28,608 nt of DNA, taken from contig JBHORD010000104.1 in assembly GCA_042408355.1 (NCBI GenBank), positions 1 to 28,608 of the forward strand, in the 5' to 3' direction. The translations under genes and the position numbers were made by a program. Below, one piece after another: positions 1 through 7,084 of the stretch; positions within the stretch are counted from its first letter, which is position 1, and the number at the start of each line of letters is the position of its first letter. This DNA comes from Fen-1038 sp042408355. GTDB taxonomy: Bacteria > Chloroflexota > Anaerolineae > Anaerolineales > Villigracilaceae. The notes below the pieces were generated by a model. That model was not told the DNA's origin, did no database searches, and worked only from the letters and a program-made list of their open reading frames with translations.

Positions 1-220
1 AGCCGCCATGCAGAAACATGGACGTGAAGATCGTCATCCACGCGGCCTGCGGATGAAGCATCAACTGCCGCGGAACAAGCCCCCAGACAAAGGTCAGCCG
101 GTTGAGCGCACGGGAACTCAAACTGATTTCATAAAAGAAGACGATGAAGTTCAACGCGATCAGCAGCCAGTTGATAACCGGAAGCCGGCGCGGACGCAGG
201 GTATCGTAAAGTGGAATCAT
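1..220 (-). CDS. Rhomboid family intramembrane serine protease, N-terminal part (runs off the window)
   Basis: The minus strand is open from an ATG at 220 to the window edge and encodes 73 residues. It begins MIPLYDTLRPRRLPVINWLL, then has a first membrane segment (about residues 16-32), a WGLVP motif, and ends in TSMFLHGG. Bacterial rhomboids typically start this way: a short basic N terminus, TM1, a loop with the WGL(V/T)P motif, and a 'FLHGGWxHxxxN' segment. The catalytic GxSG serine and histidine would lie outside the window, so activity cannot be judged. The ATG overlaps the TGA of the upstream flippase-like gene in an ATGA arrangement, which points to translational coupling in the lepA operon. 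Assignment rests on the N terminus only, but the motif order is characteristic. Confidence 0.82.
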   Translation of the reverse strand, partial: MIPLYDTLRPRRLPVINWLLIALNFIVFFYEISLSSRALNRLTFVWGLVPRQLMLHPQAAWMTIFTSMFLHGG

Positions 221-1212
221 GTTGGCTCGCTTTTTGCCCGCAAATTCATCAACTCGTGATAGATCCCTGTGAGCGTCTGCCCCTCACGCGTCAGAGCATA
301 ACCGCCAATCACAATGCTGGTCAGATAGTTGATGAAGCGCGCAGTCAAGGCGACCGCCAGCGAGGTGGACTGATCGTGCGTCAACAGCGTCAAGGCTCCG
401 CCGAACGCGCCTTCAAACGTCCCGACTGCGCCGGGCAGGGATGGGACCGCGCCGCCGAACGCCGCCGCTCCGAGTCCGAACATGCCCCACGTGAGCTGTG
501 TTTGCGGAAAGAAGGCGCGGATGACAAGATAATAGGAAACGATCGCCATGCTCCAGTTGATCGTCATCCAAAACAGAAAGCGAAGGAAAAGCCAGCCGTC
601 GGTAAGAACGGCCAGCCCCGTCAGAAACGATTCGAGCAGATTCCCGCCAAAGCGTTGAATGGAGGGCCAGCGCGCGCTGAGTCGGTGAAACGTGTCCAAT
701 GCCCATTGATCGTTGCGCGCCAGCGCATACATCGCAATCAAACCGATCACAACGATCGCGCCGATGACGATTCCAATTCGATCTGCGCCCGCCGCGCCGA
801 CTACAAAAGGCAAAGAGGCGAGAAAGATGGCCGCCGTGTATGCCAGGTCGGCAGCGCGTTCGATAATAATGGTCGGCAAAATCTCCACAAACTGCAAATC
901 GGTTTTGCGGCTGAGAAAGAAGGCGCGTCCCAATTCGCCGAGGCGGAACGGAAGAAAGTTGTTAAGCAAATAGCCTTCGCCCAGCGACAGCAACGTATCA
1001 CGGTATGAAGGGCGCTGGCGCAATAATGTTCGCCACACGACGGCGCGGATGATCATCCATCCAAAACCAATCACAATGGCAACCGCCAGAAAGTTATAGT
1101 CTGCTGAACGCAGCGCGTTCAAGACTTTTGACCAGTCCACAAAATAAATAATGGCCAGGATTAGCAGGAGGCTGATAATTGCGCCGGGAAGCCAACGTTT
1201 TATATCTTTCAT
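217..1212 (-). CDS. Lysylphosphatidylglycerol synthase TM domain / flippase-like protein (UPF0104 type)
   Basis: This 331-residue protein is almost entirely hydrophobic, with about eight predicted membrane segments, the first at residues 10-25. Near residue 90 it has FRLGELGRAFFLSRK, the signature loop of the family that includes the MprF flippase half and archaeal AglD. Later it has PGAVGTFEGAFGGAL, the conserved glycine-rich segment before the last helices. Family members are proposed to move lipid-linked or charged lipid substrates across the cytoplasmic membrane; the substrate here is unknown. No aminoacyl-transferase domain is attached, so it should not be called MprF. The start lies 26 bases after the lepA stop, with a TGGAG ribosome-binding site about 5 bases before the ATG, and the stop overlaps the rhomboid start. 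Co-transcription with lepA is inferred. Confidence 0.85.
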   Translation of the reverse strand: MKDIKRWLPGAIISLLLILAIIYFVDWSKVLNALRSADYNFLAVAIVIGFGWMIIRAVVWRTLLRQRPSYRDTLLSLGEGYLLNNFLPFRLGELGRAFFLSRKTDLQFVEILPTIIIERAADLAYTAAIFLASLPFVVGAAGADRIGIVIGAIVVIGLIAMYALARNDQWALDTFHRLSARWPSIQRFGGNLLESFLTGLAVLTDGWLFLRFLFWMTINWSMAIVSYYLVIRAFFPQTQLTWGMFGLGAAAFGGAVPSLPGAVGTFEGAFGGALTLLTHDQSTSLAVALTARFINYLTSIVIGGYALTREGQTLTGIYHELMNLRAKSEPT

Positions 1213-1238
1213 TCATCTCCAGAGGGGTACAGCAACAA

Positions 1239-3041
1239 TCATTCCTCTTCCAATTTGAGCACAGCCATGAACGCCTCTTGCGGAATTTCCACGTTGCCGA
1301 CCATCTTGAGACGTTTCTTGCCGCGCTTTTGTTTTTCCAACAATTTCTTTTTGCGCGTGATGTCGCCGCCGTAACATTTTGCCAGGACATCTTTCCGTGT
1401 GGCTTTAACATTCGCGCGGCTGATGACGCGTCCGCCCGCCGAGGCTTGAATGGCAACATCGAACAACTGGCGCGGGATGATTTCCTTCAGTTTCGTGATC
1501 ATCCGCTGACCTTTGTGGAACGCGTCCTTCTTGTGGACGATGGCCGCCAGCGCATCCACCGCTTCGCCATTGACGAGGATTTCCAGTTTCTGCAATTCGT
1601 CGGGGCGATATTCGAGGAATTGATAATCGAGCGAGGCGTAACCTTTTGTGCACGATTTTAATTCATCGAAAAAGTCAACGATAATTTCAGATAACGGAAT
1701 CTCGAAATTGAGTTGCACGCGGTGCGGCGCGGGATACTCTTGACTCTTGTAAATGCCGCGGCGCCTGGTGACCAAATCCATGATCGGGCCGTAGTATTCG
1801 GTCGGCGTGATGATTTCGATGTTCATCCACGGTTCGCGTATCTCGACGATTTGCGATTCGTCTTCCGGCAGATCGGCGGGCGAATCAACTTTGATGACTT
1901 CACCGCTGGTCATCAACACTTCATATTCCACCGACGGCGCGGTGAACAAGACATCGAGCAGATACTCGCGTTCGAGGCGTTCCTGCACAATTTCCATATG
2001 GAATAAGCCAAGAAAACCGGCGCGGAATCCGAAGCCGAGCGCCTGCGAGGTCTCCGGCTCGAACGTGAGCGAGGCGTCGTTGAGTTGAAGTTTATCGAGC
2101 GCGTCGCGCAGTTCGGGATAATCGTCCGCTTCGACGGGATAAATTCCGGCGAAGACCATCGGCTTGGGATGGCGGTAACCCGGCAGCGGGTCCGAGGCAG
2201 GCGCCGAGGCGAGCGTGATCGTGTCGCCGACGCGGCAATCATGGACGGTCTTCAGTCCGGTGGCAATATATCCAACTTCACCTGCTGTCAAACTTTGAAC
2301 CGGCTTCATATCCGGCGCGAAGATGCCAATCTCAACCGGCTTCACGTCGACTTTAGTGGCAAACATGTGAAGCGTGTCGGCCGGCTTGATCGAACCTTCG
2401 AAGACGCGAATGTATGCAATCACGCCTTTATACGAATCGTAATGCGAATCAAAAATCAAAGCGCGCAGAGGCTGATCGGGTTCATCCTTCGGCGGCGGCA
2501 CGCGCTGGACAATGGCTTCGAGGACCCGATCTACATTCAAGCCTTCTTTGGCGGAGATGCGAATCACCTCCTCCGAATTTACGCCAAGCAAAGACGCGAC
2601 ATCTTCGGCAACTTCGTCGGGGCGCGCCGAGGGCAAATCAATTTTGTTGATGACGGGAATGATGACGAGGTCGGCGTCAAGCGCCTGATACAGATTGGCG
2701 AGCGTCTGCGCTTCGATTCCCTGCGTGGCATCCACGACCAGCACCGCGCCTTCGCATGCCTTGAGCGCGCGGCTGACCTCGTACCCGAAATCCACGTGGC
2801 CGGGCGTATCAATCAAATTGAGTTCGTACGCATTGCCGTCTTTGGCGGTGTAATTCATCCGCACTGCGGAGGCTTTGATCGTCACGCCTTTTTCGCGCTC
2901 GAGGTCCATCGAATCCAAAATTTGTTCGGTGGTATCGCGGTCGGGGACCGTCCCCGTTAAATGCAACAAGCGGTCCGCCAGCGTGGACTTGCCGTGGTCA
3001 ATATGTGCAATGATGCAAAAATTGCGGATGTGCGCGGTCAT
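1239..3041 (-). CDS. lepA: Elongation factor 4 (LepA), ribosome-associated translational GTPase
   Basis: The 600-residue product has the normal LepA length. The GTPase motifs are intact: AHIDHGKS (residues 12-19, P-loop), DTPGH (78-82) and NKID (132-135). EF-G-like domains follow, and the LepA-specific C-terminal region contains GGDITRKKKLLEKQKRGKKR. LepA binds ribosomes and affects elongation and 30S biogenesis. The ATG at 3041 gives the canonical N terminus (MTAHIRNFCIIAHIDHGKS). No Shine-Dalgarno site is visible, but a TATACT -10-like hexamer lies 12 bases upstream, so the leader would be only a few bases long. It is the first gene of a likely lepA / flippase-like / rhomboid operon. Confidence 0.97.
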   Translation of the reverse strand: MTAHIRNFCIIAHIDHGKSTLADRLLHLTGTVPDRDTTEQILDSMDLEREKGVTIKASAVRMNYTAKDGNAYELNLIDTPGHVDFGYEVSRALKACEGAVLVVDATQGIEAQTLANLYQALDADLVIIPVINKIDLPSARPDEVAEDVASLLGVNSEEVIRISAKEGLNVDRVLEAIVQRVPPPKDEPDQPLRALIFDSHYDSYKGVIAYIRVFEGSIKPADTLHMFATKVDVKPVEIGIFAPDMKPVQSLTAGEVGYIATGLKTVHDCRVGDTITLASAPASDPLPGYRHPKPMVFAGIYPVEADDYPELRDALDKLQLNDASLTFEPETSQALGFGFRAGFLGLFHMEIVQERLEREYLLDVLFTAPSVEYEVLMTSGEVIKVDSPADLPEDESQIVEIREPWMNIEIITPTEYYGPIMDLVTRRRGIYKSQEYPAPHRVQLNFEIPLSEIIVDFFDELKSCTKGYASLDYQFLEYRPDELQKLEILVNGEAVDALAAIVHKKDAFHKGQRMITKLKEIIPRQLFDVAIQASAGGRVISRANVKATRKDVLAKCYGGDITRKKKLLEKQKRGKKRLKMVGNVEIPQEAFMAVLKLEEE

Positions 3042-3161
3042 AGAAGCGCGGAAAGTATAACCGAATTTAACCGCAGATGAACGCAGATACGCGCTGATGC
3101 GATTGACCGTGAAGAAAAAAAAGAGGAAAGAGGCTTTGCGTTCTTCGCGGTTCGTTTTAGA
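3042..3161. repeat. Intergenic region with degenerate interspersed repeat fragments
   Basis: The 120 bases between the lepA start and the tlyA stop hold two short repeat-like fragments. One, at about 3068-3101, reads on the minus strand as CATCAGCGCGTATCTGCGTT followed by CATCTGCGG; it resembles the fragment at about 17537-17570 (TATCAGCGTACGTCCGCGTT then TTTCTGCG). The other, at about 3133-3157 (CTTTGCGTTCTTCGCGGTTC), resembles 19411-19436. Such sequences are scattered between genes in many Chloroflexota genomes. They could be decayed mobile palindromes; no coding potential is seen. Confidence 0.45.
3054..3059 (-). promoter_or_regulatory. Putative -10 element of lepA
   Basis: TATACT on the minus strand, 12 bases before the lepA ATG. 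No convincing -35 box is visible. If real, the mRNA leader is about 5-6 bases, too short for a Shine-Dalgarno site, and none is present. Confidence 0.4.
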
Positions 3162-3983
3162 TCATGGTACGACGCCTTCGATGATGCGACTCAATGTTCC
3201 CATCCCCTCTCCGTCATTCACCTGCAGCCAGGCGAGAAATTCAACGTTTCCTTTCGGACCGAGAAGCGGACTCCGGATCAATCCGCGGATTCCAAATCCC
3301 TGTGTCTGCGCGAAACCCAGCACATCGAGCAATACTTGTTTGTGAATGCTCGCGTCGCGAATGACGCCGTCGCCGCGCGAGACTTCTTTTCTCCCGGCTT
3401 CGAATTGAGGTTTCACAAGAGCAATCACATTCCCTATCCCCTGCCCCTTTTCCCTTGCAAGGGATAAGGGATGAGGGGATGCAGAAAACCAATGTTGCAC
3501 CACTGGCAGCAAAATCTTCAACGAAATAAATGAAGCATCCATCGTGATGAGCGAAATTGATTCTGGCAACGATTCAACAAAGCGCGCGTTGGTATCTTCC
3601 ATGACAACGACGCGCGGATCGTTGCGGAGTTTCCAATGCAGGATGCCCTTGCCCACGTCAATTGCGTAGACTTTCGCCGCGCCGCGTTGAAGCAGACAAT
3701 CCGTAAAGCCGCCGGTCGAGGCGCCCACATCGGCGCAGACCAATCCGGCCACATGTATGTGGAACGCTTCGAGCGCCGCCTCGAGTTTTTCGCCGCCGCG
3801 TGAGACGAAGCGCGGGCGGGCATCGACCGTCAGCGCCGCGTCCGGCTCGACCGCCGCCGCCGCTTTGAGCGCGGTCTGACCGTTGACGCGCACTTGCCCG
3901 GCCATAATCAAAGCCTGGGCTTTGGCGCGCGATTCGGCCAATCCGCGTTCGAGGAGCAAAACATCCAAACGAACCTTCGGCAT
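3162..3983 (-). CDS. tlyA: TlyA family rRNA 2'-O-methyltransferase (S4 + FtsJ-like domains)
   Basis: The ATG at 3983 gives 273 residues starting MPKVRLDVLLLERGLAESRA, the family's S4 RNA-binding domain (about 1-60). The SAM-dependent Rossmann fold follows: VSRGGEKL at 60-67, ADVGASTGGFTDCLL at 84-98 (SAM loop) and IALVKPQFEAGR at 187-198. TlyA methylates 2'-hydroxyls in 16S and/or 23S rRNA; older annotations call it hemolysin A. A longer open frame reaches 4112, but its extra 43 residues do not look like TlyA and would overlap the divergent gene. Between LLPVVQHWF and IALVKPQFE lies an extra stretch of about 20 residues (167-186) encoded by a GC-skewed palindrome, where relatives normally have a short KPGG-like turn. 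A TACAAT -10 box exactly 6 bases before the ATG suggests a leaderless mRNA. Confidence 0.93.
   Translation of the reverse strand: MPKVRLDVLLLERGLAESRAKAQALIMAGQVRVNGQTALKAAAAVEPDAALTVDARPRFVSRGGEKLEAALEAFHIHVAGLVCADVGASTGGFTDCLLQRGAAKVYAIDVGKGILHWKLRNDPRVVVMEDTNARFVESLPESISLITMDASFISLKILLPVVQHWFSASPHPLSLAREKGQGIGNVIALVKPQFEAGRKEVSRGDGVIRDASIHKQVLLDVLGFAQTQGFGIRGLIRSPLLGPKGNVEFLAWLQVNDGEGMGTLSRIIEGVVP
3428..3481. repeat. C-rich imperfect palindrome inserted within tlyA
   Basis: This 54-base segment is an imperfect palindrome centred on CCCTTGCAAGGG (3452-3463), flanked by runs such as CTATCCCCTGCCCC on one side and GGGATGAGGGGATG on the other. It is in frame and encodes the extra residues 168-185 of TlyA. 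Its base composition is unlike the surrounding gene. It resembles the small C-rich palindromic elements (CCCTCACCCC...GGGGAGAGGG type) found dispersed in some Chloroflexota, Cyanobacteria and Proteobacteria genomes. Insertion of such an element is inferred. Confidence 0.6.
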
Positions 3984-4029
3984 AAAAGAATTGTATTCGA
4001 TATTTTGTAATCGAGTGTAAAATTGAATT
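3984..4029. promoter_or_regulatory. Divergent leaderless-type promoter pair between tlyA and the UbiA-type gene
   Basis: On the minus strand TACAAT (3990-3995) ends 6 bases before the tlyA ATG. On the plus strand TAAAAT (4018-4023) ends 6 bases before the prenyltransferase ATG at 4030. In each case the spacer places the expected transcription start on the A of the ATG. Neither gene has a Shine-Dalgarno site, which fits leaderless translation. The -35 boxes are weak. Confidence 0.55.
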
Positions 4030-4911
4030 ATGTTTAAGGCCCTGCTCAAAACCATGCGCCCGCGCCAGTGGCCGAAGAATGTTTTTATCTTCGCCGCGCT
4101 GGTGTTCGACAAGCAATTGTTTATCCCTAATTCCCTGATGAGGACGGCGGCAGGTTTTGTCCTGTTCTGCCTGATCTCGTCAGCGGTTTACATCTTCAAC
4201 GATCTCGCGGATGTCGAAGCCGATCGTCAGCACCCCGAAAAAAAGAAGCGCCCCATACCATCCGGTCAGCTTTCAATCGCCACAGCGTGGACGGCGGGAA
4301 TCTTAACCGTCGTGATCACCCTTGTGCTCAGTTACCTGCTTGCGCCTGCGTTTGCCGCAGTGATCATTGCCTATTTTCTTCTCAACCTCGCCTATTCCAA
4401 ATGGCTCAAGCACATTCCCATCCTTGACGTGCTCATCATCGCGGCGGGATTTGTTTTGCGCGTGCATGCCGGCGTCACGCTGATTCGCGTCGAGCGTTTT
4501 TCGCCGTGGCTGTATGTTGTGATGACATTGCTGGCTCTCTATCTTGGCTTTGGCAAACGCCGCGCCGAACTCGGTCTGCTTGCAAAAAACGCCGGAACGC
4601 ACCGCAAAGTGCTTGAGGGCTACACCATCCCGCTCCTCGATCAATACATCATGATCGTATCGGGGACGACCATCGTGGCGTATTCGCTCTATACCTTCTC
4701 CGCACCGAACGTTCCCGCCAACCACAGCATGATGCTGACGATTCCCTTCGTGTTATATGCCATTTTCCGCTACCTTTATTTGATCGAAGTCGAAAAAAGC
4801 GGCGGCGAACCTGAAGAGATTCTGCTCACGGATCGCCCCTTTCAGATCGCCTTGCTCCTTTGGGCCATGGCGGTGCTGGCCGTCTTTTATCTTTCCCCCT
4901 CAACCCCGTGA
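4030..4911 (+). CDS. UbiA family prenyltransferase, decaprenyl-phosphate phosphoribosyltransferase-like
   Basis: This 293-residue polytopic membrane protein has about nine hydrophobic segments. The first aspartate-rich motif is NDLADVEADRQHP (N57, D58, D61, D65), which binds Mg-diphosphate. YSKWLKHIPILDVLIIAAGFVLRVHAG and FGKRRAEL follow; both are typical of the DPPR-synthase branch (mycobacterial Rv3806c type) rather than ubiquinone or menaquinone UbiA enzymes. That branch transfers phosphoribose from PRPP to polyprenyl phosphate, giving precursors for decaprenylphosphoryl-arabinose-like sugar donors. The exact acceptor here is not known. The stop overlaps the mevalonate kinase start as GTGA, so an isoprenoid-consuming enzyme and an isoprenoid-producing one appear to be co-translated. 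The start is supported by the motif spacing and the -10 box 6 bases upstream. Confidence 0.88.
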   Translation: MFKALLKTMRPRQWPKNVFIFAALVFDKQLFIPNSLMRTAAGFVLFCLISSAVYIFNDLADVEADRQHPEKKKRPIPSGQLSIATAWTAGILTVVITLVLSYLLAPAFAAVIIAYFLLNLAYSKWLKHIPILDVLIIAAGFVLRVHAGVTLIRVERFSPWLYVVMTLLALYLGFGKRRAELGLLAKNAGTHRKVLEGYTIPLLDQYIMIVSGTTIVAYSLYTFSAPNVPANHSMMLTIPFVLYAIFRYLYLIEVEKSGGEPEEILLTDRPFQIALLLWAMAVLAVFYLSPSTP

Positions 4912-5831
4912 AAGCCTCCGCACCCGGCAAGATCATTCTCTTTGGCGAACACGCCGTCGTCTACGGACGGCCCGCACTGGCGGTTCCTGTATTGCAAGTC
5001 CATGCGGATGTCGAAGTTTTAGACTCGCCCCGCCCTGGAGTTTGGATCAACGCGCCGGACATTGATCTCCACGCCGAACTGAATTCGCTTCCCTCTGACC
5101 ATCCGCTGGCCGCCGTTATTCACAACCTTTTCTTTATCCTCGGCATTGACCCGTTCCCGAATCTCCAGATCAATATTTCCTCCACCATTCCCGTCGCATC
5201 GGGACTCGGCTCCGGCGCGGCAGTGACAGTTGCATTAATCCGCGCGCTTTCTTCTTTTCTCAACAGTCCGGCGTCAAACGAACAAATCAATTCAATGGCA
5301 TACGAAATCGAAAAACTTCACCACGGCACGCCATCGGGAATTGATAACACGGTCGTGACGTATGCAAAACCTGTTTATTTTGCGAAGGATCAGCCGATTG
5401 AAATATTCAAAGTCGGAAGACCCTTTACAATGATCATCGGCGATACCGGCATTCCCGCGCCGACCAAGGAATCAGTTGGCGCTGTCCGCAAACTATGGCA
5501 AGCGGACAAAGTAAAATGGGAAAAAGTTTTTGACGAAATTGGCGCGATTGCAAAGGAAGCGAGGAACACGATTGAAAGCGGAAAGTGGGAATCGCTTGGC
5601 GAATTGATGAATCAAAATCATGCGCTGTTGCAGGAAATGACCGTCTCGTCGCCGGAATTGGATAAACTTGTCGAAGCGGCGCGGAAGGCGGGCGCGTTGG
5701 GCGCGAAGCTGTCCGGCGGCGGGCGCGGCGGCAACATGATCGCTTTGGCCGCGCCCGATTTCGCGGAGTCCGTTTCAGAGTCTCTGAAAGAGGCGGGCGC
5801 GCAAGGCGTCATCATCACCAAAGTGGAGTAA
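4908..5831 (+). CDS. mvk: Mevalonate kinase (GHMP kinase)
   Basis: From the GTG at 4908 the protein has 307 residues starting VKASAPGKIILFGEHAVVYG, the mevalonate kinase N-terminal motif. The ATP-binding loop is IPVASGLGSGAAV (94-106); its second serine of the usual GLGSSAA is glycine. HHGTPSGIDN (138-147) carries the catalytic aspartate D146, and AKLSGGGRGGNMIAL is GHMP motif 3. It phosphorylates mevalonate in the cytosol, the first kinase step of the mevalonate route to isopentenyl diphosphate, which some Chloroflexota use. An ATG 48 bases upstream would add residues that lie inside the previous gene and precede the conserved motif, so GTG, overlapping the previous TGA by 4 bases, is preferred. 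The next gene follows after 3 bases. Confidence 0.95.
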   Translation: MKASAPGKIILFGEHAVVYGRPALAVPVLQVHADVEVLDSPRPGVWINAPDIDLHAELNSLPSDHPLAAVIHNLFFILGIDPFPNLQINISSTIPVASGLGSGAAVTVALIRALSSFLNSPASNEQINSMAYEIEKLHHGTPSGIDNTVVTYAKPVYFAKDQPIEIFKVGRPFTMIIGDTGIPAPTKESVGAVRKLWQADKVKWEKVFDEIGAIAKEARNTIESGKWESLGELMNQNHALLQEMTVSSPELDKLVEAARKAGALGAKLSGGGRGGNMIALAAPDFAESVSESLKEAGAQGVIITKVE

Positions 5832-5834
5832 AGC

Positions 5835-6998
5835 ATGTTGAACACAGCAGACGTCATCATCATCGGTGCAGGAGTGCAGGGAGCCAGCCTGGCGTTCCAT
5901 CTTGCAAAGCGCGGCGTGAACGTGACCGTGCTCGAAAAGAAATTTATTGCCGCGGGGGCAACCGGCCGTTCGAGCGGTCTTGTCCGCATGCACTACGACT
6001 TAAAACAAGATTCGGAACTGGCCTGGGTTTCGTTTCAATATTTCCGCAATTGGAAGGAAATGGTCGGCGGGGATGCAGGCTTCACGCGCACCGGCTTCAT
6101 CCAGCTTGTGGCGCACGAGGATGTGGAAAAGTTGAAAGCCAATGTGGCCATGCATCAACAGATCGGCATTCCGACGATGTTAATCAAAGCCGACGATGTA
6201 AAGCGGCTTGCGCCGTCGTTTGCAACCGATGATATTGAACTTGCCGCGTACGAACCGGAGTCCGGCTATGCCATGCCGAGCGACACAGCCAACGCGTTCA
6301 TCAACGCGGCGAAAGAAAAAGGGGCGCGCATCATTCAGGATTGCGCGGCGACTGGAATCATTGGCGACAGCAAAATCAAAGGCGTGCAAACCACGCAAGG
6401 CGATTTTTTTGCGCCGGTCGTGATCAACGCGGCGGGCGCGTGGGCGGGCAAACTCAACGAAATGGCCGGCCTTAATTTGCCGTACGATACGTGGCGCCAC
6501 GATACGATGTTCGTGGCGCGCCCGCCGCAGGTGGGGCCATCGCATCCAACCGTGATTGACTTCGCTTATGAAATGTATTTCCGTCCCGAAGGCAATCTGA
6601 CTCTGGTCGGCCTCGAGGACGGAAATCCGCTGGGCGAATCGCCGGACAGCGACACCGATCACGCGAAGAAAGGATTCGTCGAACGCGGCATTGACCGGAT
6701 TTGCAGACGGATTCCGATCATGGAAAACGGCGCTCTGCATTCCGCGCACGGCGGCTACGACGGCATCACGCCGGATCAGCATCCGATGATTGGCGCGGCC
6801 GGTCCCGACGGCTTTTATCTCAATTGCGGCCATTCCGGCACCGGCTTCAAAACATCGCCCGCCGTCGGGCTGTGCATGTCCGAGTTGATTTTGGACGGAA
6901 CGTTCAAGACGATTGATCTTTCCATTTATAAACCGCAGAGATTTGCCGAAGGAAAACAAATCGCCGGCGAACATCCGTATAGCAGCATTTGGAGATAA
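5835..6998 (+). CDS. FAD-dependent oxidoreductase (DadA / sarcosine oxidase beta-like)
   Basis: The 387-residue product starts with a Rossmann dinucleotide-binding fold, DVIIIGAGVQGASLAFHLAKRG (GxGxxG at 11-16), then an acidic strand end (VTVLEKK) and ATGRSSGLVRMHYD, a segment seen in sarcosine/dimethylglycine oxidase-like enzymes. VVINAAGAWAGKLNEMAG in the middle and GFYLNCGHSGTGFKTSPAVG near the C terminus are the conserved FAD-contact motifs of the DAO superfamily. These enzymes oxidise secondary or tertiary amines or D-amino acids; the substrate cannot be told from sequence alone. No signal peptide is present, so it is probably cytoplasmic. It starts 3 bases after the mevalonate kinase stop and is probably in the same transcript, without an evident pathway link. 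Confidence 0.88.
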   Translation: MLNTADVIIIGAGVQGASLAFHLAKRGVNVTVLEKKFIAAGATGRSSGLVRMHYDLKQDSELAWVSFQYFRNWKEMVGGDAGFTRTGFIQLVAHEDVEKLKANVAMHQQIGIPTMLIKADDVKRLAPSFATDDIELAAYEPESGYAMPSDTANAFINAAKEKGARIIQDCAATGIIGDSKIKGVQTTQGDFFAPVVINAAGAWAGKLNEMAGLNLPYDTWRHDTMFVARPPQVGPSHPTVIDFAYEMYFRPEGNLTLVGLEDGNPLGESPDSDTDHAKKGFVERGIDRICRRIPIMENGALHSAHGGYDGITPDQHPMIGAAGPDGFYLNCGHSGTGFKTSPAVGLCMSELILDGTFKTIDLSIYKPQRFAEGKQIAGEHPYSSIWR

Positions 6999-7084
6999 CG
7001 GTTTCCAAGACGCATGCAGTAAAATCAAAGCCGCAAGAAGCATCGCACGAAAAACAATCACAATAAATTTTTCAAGGATCAACC

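Noticed and set aside
211..1008. A 265-codon plus-strand frame opposite the flippase-like gene
   Set aside because: The product is Arg/Gln-rich and hydrophilic; the minus strand encodes a convincing polytopic membrane protein.
2085..2960. A 291-codon plus-strand frame inside lepA
   Set aside because: It lies fully opposite the highly conserved LepA coding sequence and its translation is Arg/His-rich and unlike any protein family.
3984..4112. A 43-residue N-terminal extension of TlyA
   Set aside because: It overlaps the divergent gene start and the paired promoters, and TlyA proteins begin at the S4 domain sequence MPKVRLD.
6180..7082. A 300-codon minus-strand frame opposite the FAD-dependent oxidoreductase
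   Set aside because: The plus-strand frame has a clear Rossmann fold and FAD motifs; the antisense product has none.
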